Part shown: piece by piece, positions 1-9,405 of the stretch
How positions within the stretch are numbered: position 1 is the first letter of the stretch
Layout: each line of letters starts with the position of its first letter
Source: JAGQYP01 sp041392305
Lineage (GTDB): Bacteria; Bacteroidota; Bacteroidia; Flavobacteriales_D; Crocinitomicaceae
Direction: 5' to 3'
NCBI GenBank assembly: GCA_041392305.1
Contig: JAWKMJ010000008.1
Span: forward strand, 74,415 to 138,414
Length of the DNA stretch: 64,000 nucleotides
Program-made: the position numbers and the translations under genes
The notes under the pieces: generated by a model
Databases searched by the model: none
Seen by the model: the letters and a program-made list of their open reading frames with translations, nothing else
Told to the model about the DNA's origin: nothing

Positions 1-1
1 C

Positions 2-502
2 AATGCAGACTGTAAGCCGGATGTACTTTACCAGTTTGCTATTTTAGGAAATATCTATGCCAAACTAATTCTTGGATTTGATAAGCCAAAGGTGGGACTC
101 TTAAACATTGGAGAAGAAGAAGAAAAAGGCAATCTACTTACTCAATCCGCGCACAAATTGATGAAAGACACCGATGACTTCCATTTTATTGGAAATGTCG
201 AATCTCGCTATATTTTTGAAGATTATGCAGATGTAATTGTGTGTGATGGATTTACAGGAAATGTGATTCTTAAGGAAGCCGAAGGAATTTTTAAATTAAT
301 CAAGAAGAGAGGGATTGAAGACGAATATTTTAATAAATTTAACTACGAAAATTACGGTGGAACCCCAATTTTAGGAATAAATTCCAACGTCATTATAGGA
401 CATGGTATTTCTAGTGGTAAAGCTGTAAAAAATATGTTAGTTTTGTCCTACGAAGTGACAAAAAACAAACTATCGAGTAAAATAAAAGAACTTTTCAAAT
501 AA
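2..502 (+). CDS. plsX: Phosphate acyltransferase PlsX, C-terminal part (5' end outside window)
   Basis: The reading frame is open from base 2, so the gene enters from upstream; the first visible ATG at 92 is internal. PlsX makes acyl-phosphate from acyl-ACP for the first step of phospholipid synthesis at the inner membrane face. The visible part matches the PlsX C-terminal half: NADCKP near the start, then VGLLNIGEEEEKG, VCDGFTGNV and the closing GHGISSGKAVKN block. It ends one base before the fabH start codon, and plsX-fabH linkage is the usual Bacteroidota order. The family call is firm; only the missing N-terminus is uncertain. Confidence 0.95.
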   Translation, partial: NADCKPDVLYQFAILGNIYAKLILGFDKPKVGLLNIGEEEEKGNLLTQSAHKLMKDTDDFHFIGNVESRYIFEDYADVIVCDGFTGNVILKEAEGIFKLIKKRGIEDEYFNKFNYENYGGTPILGINSNVIIGHGISSGKAVKNMLVLSYEVTKNKLSSKIKELFK

Positions 503-503
503 A

Positions 504-1496
504 ATGTCAAAAATCACAGCAGCTATTACAGGTATTCAAGGGTATGTTCCAGATGACGTGATGACTAATCATGATCTGGAGAAAATCGTTGATACCAATG
601 ATGAATGGATCAGGACTAGAACAGGAATTGAAGAAAGAAGAATCCTTAAAGGTGAAGCTTGTTCATATCTAGGAATAAAAGCTGTAGAAGGATTATTAGA
701 AAAAACCGGAACAGATCCAATGGATATTGACATGGTGATTTGCGGTACGGTTACACCTGATTATGGATTTCCAAGTACAGCAAATTTAATCTGCGACAAA
801 GTTGGGATGAAAAATGCTTGGGGTTACGATTTAATCGCGGCTTGTTCAGGATTTATATATGGATTAACCACAGCTGCTTCATTTATCGAAAGTGGTAGAC
901 ACAAAAAAATAATCGTAATTGGAATAGACAAAATGTCGGCCATTCTGAATTATGAAGACCGTACCACTTGTGTCATTTTTGGAGATGGTGGTGGAGCTGC
1001 ATTAGTAGAGCCAAATGAAGAAGGCTTAGGAGTGGTTGATACAATAATGAAATCCGATGGATCAGGAGTAGAATATTTATATTTGCCAGGAGGAGGTTCA
1101 GCAAATCCAGCTTCTCATGAAACAGTTGATAGCAGAATGCATTATGTACATCAAGAAGGAAAGCAAGTATTTAAATTTGCAGTAACCAATATGGCTGATG
1201 TATCTGCAGAAATCATGGAAAGAAATAATCTGACTAGTGATGATATTGATTGGTTGGTACCGCATCAGGCCAATTTAAGAATTATTGATGCAACAGCCAA
1301 TAGAATGGGATTACCTAAGGAAAAGGTGATGATCAACATTCAAAAATATGGAAATACAACTGCTGGTACGCTTCCATTATGTTTGTGGGATTGGGAAAAG
1401 CAATTGAAAAAAGGAGATAATTTAATTTTGTCCGCATTTGGTGGTGGCTTCACATGGGGAGCAATCTACTTGAAGTGGGCATACGATTCAAAATAA
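504..1496 (+). CDS. fabH: 3-oxoacyl-ACP synthase III (KAS III)
   Basis: FabH condenses acetyl-CoA or a branched starter with malonyl-ACP to start fatty acid synthesis in the cytoplasm. At 330 residues it has the normal length. The catalytic triad is visible: Cys114 in AACSGF, His254 in PHQANLR and Asn284 in YGNTTAGT. The N-terminal RTGIEERR block is also typical. The ATG lies one base after the plsX stop, so the two genes are probably translated from one message. accB follows after 15 bases. Together with accB and accC it forms a fatty-acid initiation operon. Confidence 0.97.
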   Translation: MSKITAAITGIQGYVPDDVMTNHDLEKIVDTNDEWIRTRTGIEERRILKGEACSYLGIKAVEGLLEKTGTDPMDIDMVICGTVTPDYGFPSTANLICDKVGMKNAWGYDLIAACSGFIYGLTTAASFIESGRHKKIIVIGIDKMSAILNYEDRTTCVIFGDGGGAALVEPNEEGLGVVDTIMKSDGSGVEYLYLPGGGSANPASHETVDSRMHYVHQEGKQVFKFAVTNMADVSAEIMERNNLTSDDIDWLVPHQANLRIIDATANRMGLPKEKVMINIQKYGNTTAGTLPLCLWDWEKQLKKGDNLILSAFGGGFTWGAIYLKWAYDSK

Positions 1497-1511
1497 AGTA
1501 AACTTAGAAAT

Positions 1512-2018
1512 ATGAACTTAGGTGAAATTCAAGATCTAATAAAATTCGTTGCCAAATCTGGTGTTAGCGAAGTAGAGATCGAACAAAAAGATTTCAAAAT
1601 CACGATCAAAGCTGAAAACCTGAAAAAGAAAAAAGAACAAGAGCAAATTTTTGTTCAGGCAGCTCCAGCTCCTATGGCAGCGATGCCTGCAGCGGCTCCA
1701 GTTGCGGCAGCTCCGGCTCCAGCAGCAGCTCCAGCCCCAGCAGCGGCAGCACCTGCACCAGCTGATGATGAATCAAAATATGTTACAATTAAGTCGCCGA
1801 TGATCGGTACTTTCTATCGTTCACCTTCTCCAGATAAAGATGCATTTGTGCAAGTTGGAGACTCAGTTAAACCTGGTGATTGTATCTGTATCATCGAAGC
1901 CATGAAACTTTTCAACGAAATCGAATCTGAATTATCAGGTAAAATCGTGAAAGTTCTAGTTGATGATGCTTCACCAGTAGAATATGATCAACCATTATTC
2001 TTGGTTGACCCAGCTTAA
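1512..2018 (+). CDS. accB: Biotin carboxyl carrier protein of acetyl-CoA carboxylase
   Basis: AccB carries the biotin that shuttles CO2 between biotin carboxylase and carboxyltransferase. The 168-residue protein has a helical N-terminus, a flexible Ala/Pro-rich linker at about residues 50-84 and a C-terminal biotinyl domain. Lys132 in EAMKLFNEIE is the biotinylation site. The linker is built from repeated AAPAP-like units. It is followed after 22 bases by accC, its partner subunit, in the usual order. Confidence 0.97.
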   Translation: MNLGEIQDLIKFVAKSGVSEVEIEQKDFKITIKAENLKKKKEQEQIFVQAAPAPMAAMPAAAPVAAAPAPAAAPAPAAAAPAPADDESKYVTIKSPMIGTFYRSPSPDKDAFVQVGDSVKPGDCICIIEAMKLFNEIESELSGKIVKVLVDDASPVEYDQPLFLVDPA

Positions 2019-2040
2019 TTGTTAGACCAAAAAAGAAATT

Positions 2041-3375
2041 ATGTTTAAGAAGATTCTTATTGCAAATAGAGGGGAAATTGCCCTTAGAGTAATAAGAACT
2101 TGTAAGGAGATGGGCATCAAAACGGTGGCTGTTTATTCCACTGCGGATAAAGACAGCTTACACGTAAGATTTGCCGACGAAGCCGTATGTATCGGTCCTC
2201 CTCCAAGTTCTGAATCCTATCTTCAGATACCTAAAATTATTGCAGCGGCAGAAATTACAAATGCGGATGCAATTCACCCTGGTTATGGGTTCCTTTCTGA
2301 GAATGCCAAATTCTCTAGAGTTTGTCAAGAGCACAATATCAAGTTTATCGGTGCCTTGCCAGAACAAATTGAAGGAATGGGAGACAAAGCTACTGCCAAA
2401 GCAACAATGATCAAGGCAGGTGTACCATGTATTCCAGGTTCAGAAGGTATTCTAAAGGATATTAAAGAAGCGGTGAAAATCGCTAAAAAGATTAAATACC
2501 CTGTCATTCTTAAAGCAACCGCCGGTGGTGGTGGAAAAGGAATGCGTGTGGTTTGGAAAGAAGAAGATCTGGAAAATGCATGGAGTTCTGCTCGACAAGA
2601 AGCTGGTGCAGCTTTTGGAAACGACGGAATGTACATGGAGAAATTCATCGAAGAGCCCAGACATATTGAGATTCAGATTGCGGGTGACCAATACGGGAAC
2701 GCATGTCATATGTCTGAAAGAGACTGTTCGATCCAAAGAAGACACCAAAAATTGGTTGAAGAAACTCCTTCCCCATTCATGACTCCTGAACTTAGAAAGA
2801 AAATGGGAGAAGCTGCAATCAAAGCAACGAAAGCAGTTAATTATGAAGGTGTTGGAACGGTAGAGTTTTTGGTTGACAAAAACAGAAACTTCTACTTCAT
2901 GGAAATGAATACTCGTATTCAGGTAGAGCATACGATTACTGAAGAAGTGATCAACTTCGACTTGATTAAAGAGCAAATTAAAATTGCTTGGGGAGATAAA
3001 ATTTCTGGTAAGAATTACGAACCTCAAATGCACTCTATTCAGTGCCGTATCAATGCGGAAGATCCTGAAAATGGATTCAGACCATCTCCTGGGAAAATTG
3101 AAACGTATCACGAACCAGGTGGACATGGATTGAGATTAGATACACACGTGTATGCAAGCTACGTGATTCCTCCTTATTATGACTCAATGATCTCAAAATT
3201 GATCGTTGTGGCTCAAACGAGAGAGGAAGCTATCACAAAAATGCAAAGAGCCTTGGATGAATATATCATCGAAGGAGTAAAGACTACCATTCCTTTCCAT
3301 CAAAAACTGATGAAAGATGAAAACTTCCGAAAAGGAAATTTCACAACGAAATTCCTTGAGGATTTTGAATTTTAA
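2041..3375 (+). CDS. accC: Biotin carboxylase subunit of acetyl-CoA carboxylase
   Basis: AccC uses ATP and bicarbonate to carboxylate the biotin on AccB, the first half-reaction of malonyl-CoA formation. The 444-residue length fits the family (about 450). It has the N-terminal ILIANRGEIALR motif, the ATP-grasp glycine loop ATAGGGGKGMR and the active-site segment EMNTRIQVEHTITEE. It closes the plsX-fabH-accB-accC run, and a hairpin with a T-run follows directly. Long ORFs on the opposite strand inside it are shadows. Confidence 0.98.
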   Translation: MFKKILIANRGEIALRVIRTCKEMGIKTVAVYSTADKDSLHVRFADEAVCIGPPPSSESYLQIPKIIAAAEITNADAIHPGYGFLSENAKFSRVCQEHNIKFIGALPEQIEGMGDKATAKATMIKAGVPCIPGSEGILKDIKEAVKIAKKIKYPVILKATAGGGGKGMRVVWKEEDLENAWSSARQEAGAAFGNDGMYMEKFIEEPRHIEIQIAGDQYGNACHMSERDCSIQRRHQKLVEETPSPFMTPELRKKMGEAAIKATKAVNYEGVGTVEFLVDKNRNFYFMEMNTRIQVEHTITEEVINFDLIKEQIKIAWGDKISGKNYEPQMHSIQCRINAEDPENGFRPSPGKIETYHEPGGHGLRLDTHVYASYVIPPYYDSMISKLIVVAQTREEAITKMQRALDEYIIEGVKTTIPFHQKLMKDENFRKGNFTTKFLEDFEF

Positions 3376-3386
3376 AATAATGATTG

Positions 3387-3414
3387 AAAAGGAGTCGAAA
3401 GGCTCCTTTTTTTT
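3387..3414 (+). terminator. Intrinsic terminator after accC
   Basis: GGAGTC - GAAA - GGCTCC forms a 6-bp stem with one G-T pair and a stable tetraloop at 3391-3406, followed by eight T residues. It lies just past the accC stop. The T-run abuts the ATG at 3415 of the next gene. Confidence 0.8.
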
Positions 3415-3966
3415 ATGCCAAATTTGATTCACATAGTATGGATATTATTCTTATTCTCTTGCCAACAAAAAGAAGAATCTAATACATCTATGGCTAAATG
3501 CAACGGAGAAGAAATTGAAATCCAATTAGAATCCCGATCTGATTCCTCTTTTCTTCTGAAACCAAAAGTGGGTTCAGAAAATGACCCAAAGAAAAACTGG
3601 GATATCCCCTACCCAGTCTACCACTGGGAAATTGCAGATATTGATGAAGATGGTTGTGATGAAATTCTTGTTGGAGTAATAAAATCCACTCGATACGATC
3701 CAAAACCAGCCAAAAGACTTTTTATTTTCAAATTGTTTGAAGGATACATCCGTCCAAAATGGATGGGTTCGCGTTTGAGTCAGCCCTTGGTAAATTTTAA
3801 GGTGATTGATCTTGACGGCACCAAAGTTTTATCCATCGAACGGGAAAAAAATGGCAATTTCCTACTCGCCCTATACTCCTATTCTTCCTTTGGATTGAAA
3901 TTTGAAAATTATTTGGTTCGAGAAAAGGAAATAGAGGAGGTGAAGCTTCTATTCACCTTTCTGTAA
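3415..3966 (+). CDS. Hypothetical lipoprotein with an EF-hand/VCBS-like acidic motif
   Basis: I do not recognise a defined family. The 183-residue product starts with a short hydrophobic stretch ending in LFSC, which fits a lipoprotein signal with Cys16 as the lipid anchor, although the n-region lacks Lys/Arg. DIDEDGCDEILVGV in the middle resembles the calcium-loop of FG-GAP/VCBS-type repeats. The ATG sits directly after the T-run of the accC terminator, so it either uses read-through or an unseen promoter. The next gene follows closely. Confidence 0.6.
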   Translation: MPNLIHIVWILFLFSCQQKEESNTSMAKCNGEEIEIQLESRSDSSFLLKPKVGSENDPKKNWDIPYPVYHWEIADIDEDGCDEILVGVIKSTRYDPKPAKRLFIFKLFEGYIRPKWMGSRLSQPLVNFKVIDLDGTKVLSIEREKNGNFLLALYSYSSFGLKFENYLVREKEIEEVKLLFTFL

Positions 3967-4092
3967 CTGATGGTTTCAACCGTCAGTTGCAGAAAGAATG
4001 GCATTTTAACTTCATCTTTAGCATCATATCTTTTGAAAATACTATTTTTGAGTACTACTAAAACTGATTATCAGAATATTAAATACTCAATT

Positions 4093-6525
4093 ATGAAAAA
4101 TCTTTTCCTTTTATTATTTGTAGTCATTCTATTTTCCTGCTCAAGCGAAGAAAAATCTTCGGATGACTCAACGGATTCGAACAATAAAGAGCAATCTGGC
4201 CAGCAAGATTCCGTTACCTCTACGCTCGAAATTCCAGCATTGGATCGATTGATGCCGGTTTCCAAAATGTTTAATAAAGGAAAGGTTGACATTTCGAAAG
4301 TGAATGTGGACGAACTAACACTTGTGGAATGCAGAATTTATCGCAACCACATATTGGCAACAAAAGGACATTTGTTCATGAAAGCAGAACTAAGAGCCTT
4401 TTTCGATGCTACAGATTACTACAATGAATTGATGTGGAAAATCTACGATGAAGATCTAAAAGTGGATCAAAAAATGTCTAAAGAGGAAGAGGAATTTGTA
4501 GCCAAACTAACAGCTAGAGAAGAAGCCTTACTGAAAAACAACTTTATTGATGGTCAAGTGAATTTAGCCAATTTGGTGAACTTATATCAATTTACGGATA
4601 TCAAGCCTTCATTCCTTGAAGCGATTGCAAAAAATGGATTTGTGATCACACCTGGAAAGAAGGAACAGCTTTTTCACGTTTATGAGGAAAATGATTACAA
4701 ACAAATTCCAAATTTCATTACTTCCGATATTTATCTGCAGCTGTACCACATGTATTTTTCCTACGTCTTAAAATCAATTGAACAGGAGAGTTTCATTCCA
4801 ATGTTACGCGCCATTTGCAAAAATCAGTACGAATATTTTATTGCTGAAATGGAAAGTGCATCCGGTGATACGAGAAAAATTCTAGCAAAAAATGCTGCAT
4901 TTTATAAAATAGGTTCCGATTTACTAATTGAAGAAGGCTTTACAAGTGAAACGCATCATGAAATATCAGAAATGGTGCAAACTGAGGTACAATTAATTCA
5001 GCAATTCCAATCGGGAGAATCACCTTTTATGAATGGGAGATTAGTGGATTATTCTCTCTATAAACCCAGAGGACACTATACAAGGAAAGATGAAATGAAG
5101 CAATATTTCAAAGCTATGATGTGGATGCAAAATGCGTTTTACTGTGGTGCTGAGAAAGACGGTCAAATAAAAGATATTTTGTATCATGCCCTCGGATTAA
5201 AGATGAATCCAGCCACGTTGGAGATGTACAAAAAAATGGATGGTCCGCTAACATTTATTTTTGGTCAACAAGACAACCTTTCCATGCTGGATGTTCTCAG
5301 TGAAATGGAAAAACAAGGTATAACAAGCTTTGACGCTATCGAAAATGCAAATATTGCTTCCTGGTCGAAAAAACTCAAAACCATGTATGACAAGAAAAAT
5401 CGAATCAAATCGGGAAATGATGATGGAGAAGTGGCTTGTTACAAAGTGAACTTTATTCCTCAAAGATATTTAGCCGATAATGATATCCTTCAAAATATGG
5501 TGGATTTAATCAACAAACCAGCGCAAAGATGTATGCCGCAAGGAATGGATATGTTCGCTGCATTTGGAAATGAAAATGCTACCAAGATTCAATTGGAGGA
5601 GATGAAGGAAGGAGAGAAGTGGGATAAATACGAAGATCGATTGAAAGAGCAAACCAAGAAATTTTCTAGTAAAAGTGATTGGGGTAAAACCGTGTACGAC
5701 TCTTGGATCAAGATGCTATTGGACATGGACAACCAAGACGACAAATATCCTTACTTCATGAAAACAAGTCAATGGTCCAAGAAGAATTTATATACTGGAT
5801 TGGCTTCCTGGGCTGAGTTGAAACATGATGCCATTCTGTATGGAGAACAACCGATGGCTGCTGAATGTGGCGGTGGAGGTCCACCTGAACCTTATACTTT
5901 AGGATACGTTGAACCGAATGTAAAATTTTGGGAAAGCCTATTGAAATTAAGTAATAAGACAAAATTGATTTTAGAAAATAATGGATTATACAATACCGAT
6001 GTCAAAGGAAAAACAGATGAAATCATCGAATCCATAGAGTTTATGCTTGCTATCAGCAAAAAAGAACTTGCAGGAACTAAATTAACCCAAAGCGAATATG
6101 AAACCATTGAAGTTTTAGGTTCTTCAATTGAATGGATGACCCTTTCTGTTCTTGAGCCTGGTTTATTTTTGGATAGTTGGGATTTAGTTCAAGGTCCTGA
6201 CAAATCTGTTTCTGTAATTGCTGATATCTATACCAACAATGATAGAAAATGCGAAAAAATGGGTATTCTTCATGTGGGGACAGGTCTGGTAAATGAAATC
6301 TATGCCGTTGTAGAAATCGAAGGGATGCTTTATTTAACCAAAGGTGCGACACTTTCTTATCATGAATTCCAAAGAGCATTGAATGATCGCTTGACTGATG
6401 AAAAATGGCAAGAAATGCTCAAAAAAGGGGAAAGACCCGGAATTCCATCGTGGATTAAAGAGATTCTATACGAAGAAGGAGCACCTAAAGGAGACGAGAA
6501 AGTTTTCTATTCTTCGGGATGCTAG
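4093..6525 (+). CDS. DUF3160 lipoprotein with YARHG domain
   Basis: The frame is open from 3970, but the ATG at 4093 gives a clear lipoprotein signal (MKNLFLLL...ILFSC), so I place the start there; the product is 810 residues. After a Ser/Asp-rich linker, residues about 70-110 (ECRIYRNHILATKG) match the YARHG domain, often found in Bacteroidota surface or envelope proteins. The rest resembles DUF3160, with a typical QIPNFITSDIYLQLYH segment. A GGGGPPEPYTLGYVEPN loop precedes the C-terminal part. The function of DUF3160 is not known to me. It is likely exposed at the outer membrane or periplasm. Confidence 0.75.
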   Translation: MKNLFLLLFVVILFSCSSEEKSSDDSTDSNNKEQSGQQDSVTSTLEIPALDRLMPVSKMFNKGKVDISKVNVDELTLVECRIYRNHILATKGHLFMKAELRAFFDATDYYNELMWKIYDEDLKVDQKMSKEEEEFVAKLTAREEALLKNNFIDGQVNLANLVNLYQFTDIKPSFLEAIAKNGFVITPGKKEQLFHVYEENDYKQIPNFITSDIYLQLYHMYFSYVLKSIEQESFIPMLRAICKNQYEYFIAEMESASGDTRKILAKNAAFYKIGSDLLIEEGFTSETHHEISEMVQTEVQLIQQFQSGESPFMNGRLVDYSLYKPRGHYTRKDEMKQYFKAMMWMQNAFYCGAEKDGQIKDILYHALGLKMNPATLEMYKKMDGPLTFIFGQQDNLSMLDVLSEMEKQGITSFDAIENANIASWSKKLKTMYDKKNRIKSGNDDGEVACYKVNFIPQRYLADNDILQNMVDLINKPAQRCMPQGMDMFAAFGNENATKIQLEEMKEGEKWDKYEDRLKEQTKKFSSKSDWGKTVYDSWIKMLLDMDNQDDKYPYFMKTSQWSKKNLYTGLASWAELKHDAILYGEQPMAAECGGGGPPEPYTLGYVEPNVKFWESLLKLSNKTKLILENNGLYNTDVKGKTDEIIESIEFMLAISKKELAGTKLTQSEYETIEVLGSSIEWMTLSVLEPGLFLDSWDLVQGPDKSVSVIADIYTNNDRKCEKMGILHVGTGLVNEIYAVVEIEGMLYLTKGATLSYHEFQRALNDRLTDEKWQEMLKKGERPGIPSWIKEILYEEGAPKGDEKVFYSSGC

Positions 6526-6691
6526 AAAGCAAGAGATGCGAGCAACAGCAAGAGTTTTGAGCAAGAATAGTGAAAATGATCAAGAGTTGAGATTGGAATA
6601 TTAGGAATTGGACAAGCTTCCGTCTTTTCTTTGGACGTAACTCGCTCTTTTTCTGTTACTAAAGAAATGTGGTCTTTTCATGAAATAGCTC
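6526..6691. other. Intergenic stretch without a recognised gene
   Basis: Between the DUF3160 gene and the promoter of the FISUMP-domain gene I see no coding signal. The first 70 bases are purine-rich with loosely repeated GCAAGAG/GAGCAA words. Confidence 0.4.
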
Positions 6692-6722
6692 TTTGAATGA
6701 GGGATTTGAACTGATATTTTCG
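6692..6722 (+). promoter_or_regulatory. Bacteroidota-type promoter upstream of the FISUMP gene
   Basis: TTTG at 6692-6695, a 19-base spacer and TATTTTCG at 6715-6722 match the Bacteroidota -33/-7 pattern (TTG / TAnnTTTG) with one mismatch in the -7 element. The ATG at 6749 follows 26 bases later. Confidence 0.5.
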
Positions 6723-6748
6723 AATCTCACATTTAAAACAGAGTAATT

Positions 6749-7354
6749 ATGAAATATTTACTATCAACTACACTCCTACTTATCTCATTCATATCTTCCA
6801 ATATTTTTTCACAAGAAATGGGAACTTTGACGGATGAGCGTGATGGACAAACGTATAAAACGGTTAAAATTGGTGATCAAACTTGGCTTGCCGAAAACTT
6901 ACGATTCAAATCTGATGCGAGTTATAGCTACGACAAAAAGGAAGAAAATGATGTCAAATATGGTCGATATTATAGTTATGAGTCTGCTCAGGAATCATGT
7001 CCAACAGGATGGAAACTCCCAAGTCAAGAAGAATATCAGGTTTTATCTGATCACTTTGGAGGAGATTATGATTCAGGAAGAAAATTGAAAAGTACTTCTG
7101 ATTGGTTCTGGACAACAAATGGTGATAATAGTAGTGGATTCAATATTATTCCGGCAGGTAGTATCTATAAAGGAACAAGTGGCAGTGAAGGTGAAGAGGC
7201 CATTTTCTGGGTAAACGGTAAGAATGACAATGGTGAAGGCCTTATTCGAATAGTTACAGCAAGAGATGGAAATACAGACAAAGCATATAAATTCAGAAAA
7301 AGTGTATTCCCAATTGATAAGGGGAGTTTTTCTGTAAGATGCTTGAAAGAATAA
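6749..7354 (+). CDS. Secreted FISUMP-domain protein (Fibrobacter major paralogous domain)
   Basis: The 201-residue protein has a signal peptide ending near residue 21 (SNIFSQ). It then carries a single Fib_succ_major domain: a start of DGQTYKTVKIGDQTWLAEN, the CPTGWKLPS core and the closing FSVRCLK. This domain is common in secreted Bacteroidota and Fibrobacteres proteins and its biochemical role is unknown. No sorting domain is attached. It stands alone with its own likely promoter and a terminator hairpin behind it. Confidence 0.8.
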   Translation: MKYLLSTTLLLISFISSNIFSQEMGTLTDERDGQTYKTVKIGDQTWLAENLRFKSDASYSYDKKEENDVKYGRYYSYESAQESCPTGWKLPSQEEYQVLSDHFGGDYDSGRKLKSTSDWFWTTNGDNSSGFNIIPAGSIYKGTSGSEGEEAIFWVNGKNDNGEGLIRIVTARDGNTDKAYKFRKSVFPIDKGSFSVRCLKE

Positions 7355-7375
7355 TCCTTCATTTTTATAAAATTC

Positions 7376-7416
7376 AAAATGGTACCTTTGACAGATGAGA
7401 AAAGGTGCCATTTTTT
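7376..7416 (+). terminator. Terminator overlapping the start of the CapA-like gene
   Basis: AAAATGGTACCTTT (7376-7389) pairs with AAAGGTGCCATTTT (7401-7414) with one mismatch, followed by more T. The ATG at 7395 of the next gene lies in the loop, and the right arm plus T-run encode the first residues of its signal peptide. Confidence 0.7.
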
Positions 7417-8366
7417 GTTTTATTTTTCTGCTGTTTACTTGTCAACAAGAGCAGTCTGTCAATGGAATTATTTCTACAGATGAAAATGAGGTGAGAAGTC
7501 CCATTGCAAACCCGGGTAGTAAGCTGAGTATCCTTTTTGCCGGAGATTTACTTCTGGATCGGGGCGTAAGAGATCAAATTGAAAAGAAAGGCATTGATTT
7601 CTTGTTTTCAGGCTTGGACACATTAATTAGTTCACATAATTATTTCGTGGTTAATCTAGAAACTCCTCTAACTAAGATTGAAAGTCCCTTAAATAAAAAG
7701 TACTTATTCCGATCGGAGCCAGAACACGCATTAGATCTAAGGAGGAAAGGGGTTACGCATGCTATTTTAAGTAATAACCATAGCATGGACCAAAACAAAG
7801 ATGGCCTAGCAGATACCGACCTACAATTGAGAAATGCTGACATTACATCGATCGGCTATGGTGAAAATTTGGACAACTTTTGTAGCCCCAAATTAATTGA
7901 AACGGAATTTGTAACGGTTGCTCTTTACGGCAGTGTTCAGATTCCAATTGAAAACTGGTTTCAAGTAGATGACCAACCCGGCGTTTGTCAACTTCAGGGA
8001 GAGGAGTTGGAAAATCAAATTAAAACCTATCATCAAGCGAATCCTCACCATTTAATCATTGTAAACTTGCATTGGGGAATGGAATACTTAAGTACCCCCA
8101 ATTTCTCCCAGATCGACCATGCAAAAAACCTCATTGATGCAGGAGCAGAATTAATCATCGGCCACCATCCTCATGTGATACAAAGTGTTCAAGAATACAA
8201 AGGAAAGTGGATTTATTATAGCATTGGAAATTTTATTTTTGATTCCACTCATCCAAATGCAAAAAATGCTCTATTAATTTCAGTGGAAATTGATGCTAAC
8301 GGTCATTTGGAGCCCTCAGCCATCCCAATCCATATCGAAAATTGCCGTCCGGAAATACCCCATTAA
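7395..8366 (+). CDS. CapA-family (PGA_cap) lipoprotein, metallophosphatase-like
   Basis: The 323-residue protein starts with a lipoprotein signal (FLLFTC, Cys16). It then shows the CapA/PGA_cap fold markers: ILFAGDLLLDRGV, VNLETPLT, LSNNHSMDQ, NLHWGMEY and IIGHHPHVIQ, ending with YYSIGNFIFD. Family members are linked to poly-gamma-glutamate export, but many act as stand-alone envelope enzymes of unknown substrate; no capB or capC is nearby. The start codon lies in the loop of a terminator hairpin, which may damp its expression. It converges with the phosphatase gene, six bases away. Confidence 0.85.
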   Translation: MRKGAIFCFIFLLFTCQQEQSVNGIISTDENEVRSPIANPGSKLSILFAGDLLLDRGVRDQIEKKGIDFLFSGLDTLISSHNYFVVNLETPLTKIESPLNKKYLFRSEPEHALDLRRKGVTHAILSNNHSMDQNKDGLADTDLQLRNADITSIGYGENLDNFCSPKLIETEFVTVALYGSVQIPIENWFQVDDQPGVCQLQGEELENQIKTYHQANPHHLIIVNLHWGMEYLSTPNFSQIDHAKNLIDAGAELIIGHHPHVIQSVQEYKGKWIYYSIGNFIFDSTHPNAKNALLISVEIDANGHLEPSAIPIHIENCRPEIPH

Positions 8367-8372
8367 TCTGAT

Positions 8373-9185
8373 TCAAAGTCGAATTCCCAAAATACAAACA
8401 TCATCCACCTGAATAGCAGTTCCTTTCCAATCTAGAAACTCATTGTGCAATTTCTTCTTCAGATCTTTCATGGGTAAATCGGCATTTTTTGCCAGTATTT
8501 TGTGTAATCTTTTAGATGAATACTTTTTGTTATCAGGTCCTCCAAACTGGTCCTGAAAACCATCGGAACCTAAATAAATGACATCTCCCTTTTTGTAGGA
8601 AATGGATTGTGCTTCAAAATTTCTGCTCTCTTCAATCTGCCAACCCCCTATCGGATAATTGGATCCTTTGTAAATCAATAATTCCTCTCCTTTCTTAACA
8701 TGCAGCATTTTACGATTGGCAGCTGAGTAGTATAATTTTTGCTGTTTTTCATCAATACAGACCAAAGAAAGATCGATCCACGGATTGTCGAAATTCACTT
8801 TATGGGCATCTTTGAAGCAAGCGATAAATCTCTTATCCACTTCTTGTAGAATGCGATTTGTTTTCTTGATCTCTTTGTTCATGACGGTATATTCAAAAAG
8901 ATTCAAAGCAAGAACTGATAACAAAGAAGCCGAAATTCCATGACCAGTGCAGTCGCCTACAACAATATATTTGAGATCATGATGCTGACCCACCCAGTAA
9001 AAATCTCCGGAAACAATATTTTGAGGTAAATAAAGAGCAAAATAATCATTGAAAAGGCGCTCAAAATGTCTCTTTTTAGGCAATAATCCTTGTTGAACGA
9101 ATTGTGCACTCAATAAACCTTTTTCCATTTCAGAAACAGGTAATTCACTTTCGGCTTTATTCATAGTACGTGAGTTTCTCGACAA
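8373..9185 (-). CDS. SpoIIE/PP2C-type serine phosphatase
   Basis: This 270-residue protein has only the PPM/SpoIIE catalytic region, with no attached sensor visible beyond about 30 N-terminal residues. Metal-binding motifs are present: SGDFYWVG, VVGDCTGHGISASLLS and YLGSDGFQDQFGG. Such phosphatases usually act on anti-sigma-factor antagonists or are outputs of signalling pathways. No partner kinase or antagonist gene is adjacent. The opposing CapA-like gene ends six bases away, so the two are convergent. Confidence 0.88.
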   Translation of the reverse strand: MSRNSRTMNKAESELPVSEMEKGLLSAQFVQQGLLPKKRHFERLFNDYFALYLPQNIVSGDFYWVGQHHDLKYIVVGDCTGHGISASLLSVLALNLFEYTVMNKEIKKTNRILQEVDKRFIACFKDAHKVNFDNPWIDLSLVCIDEKQQKLYYSAANRKMLHVKKGEELLIYKGSNYPIGGWQIEESRNFEAQSISYKKGDVIYLGSDGFQDQFGGPDNKKYSSKRLHKILAKNADLPMKDLKKKLHNEFLDWKGTAIQVDDVCILGIRL

Positions 9186-9368
9186 ATTTCCTAATTCTTC
9201 AACTAGTATTTAGTTAAGAAATTCTTACCAAAATCTTAATCTCGACGAAAAGGGAAAAAAGAACTACTAAATATCATCGATCAATTATCAATTACATCTT
9301 TAGTAATTCTATTTCTAATTCAATAAGTGTGCATTTAGAATCGATATTTCATCATTTTTACCCAAAAT

Positions 9369-9396
9369 TTGATCGTTGATACTTGATAATTGATAA
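9369..9396. repeat. Heptamer-register repeat upstream of 9406
   Basis: TTGATCG, TTGATAC, TTGATAA, TTGATAA follow in exact 7-bp register just before the start of the next gene. Related GATCAATTATCAATTA words lie at about 9279-9295. Confidence 0.6.
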
Positions 9397-9405
9397 TTTT
9401 AACCT

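Noticed and set aside
2452..3126. 224-codon ORF on the minus strand inside accC
   Set aside because: It is antisense to a firmly identified gene, with no motif of its own.
3970..4092. N-terminal extension of the DUF3160 protein from 3970
   Set aside because: It would bury the lipoprotein signal that starts at 4093, which is the much better start.
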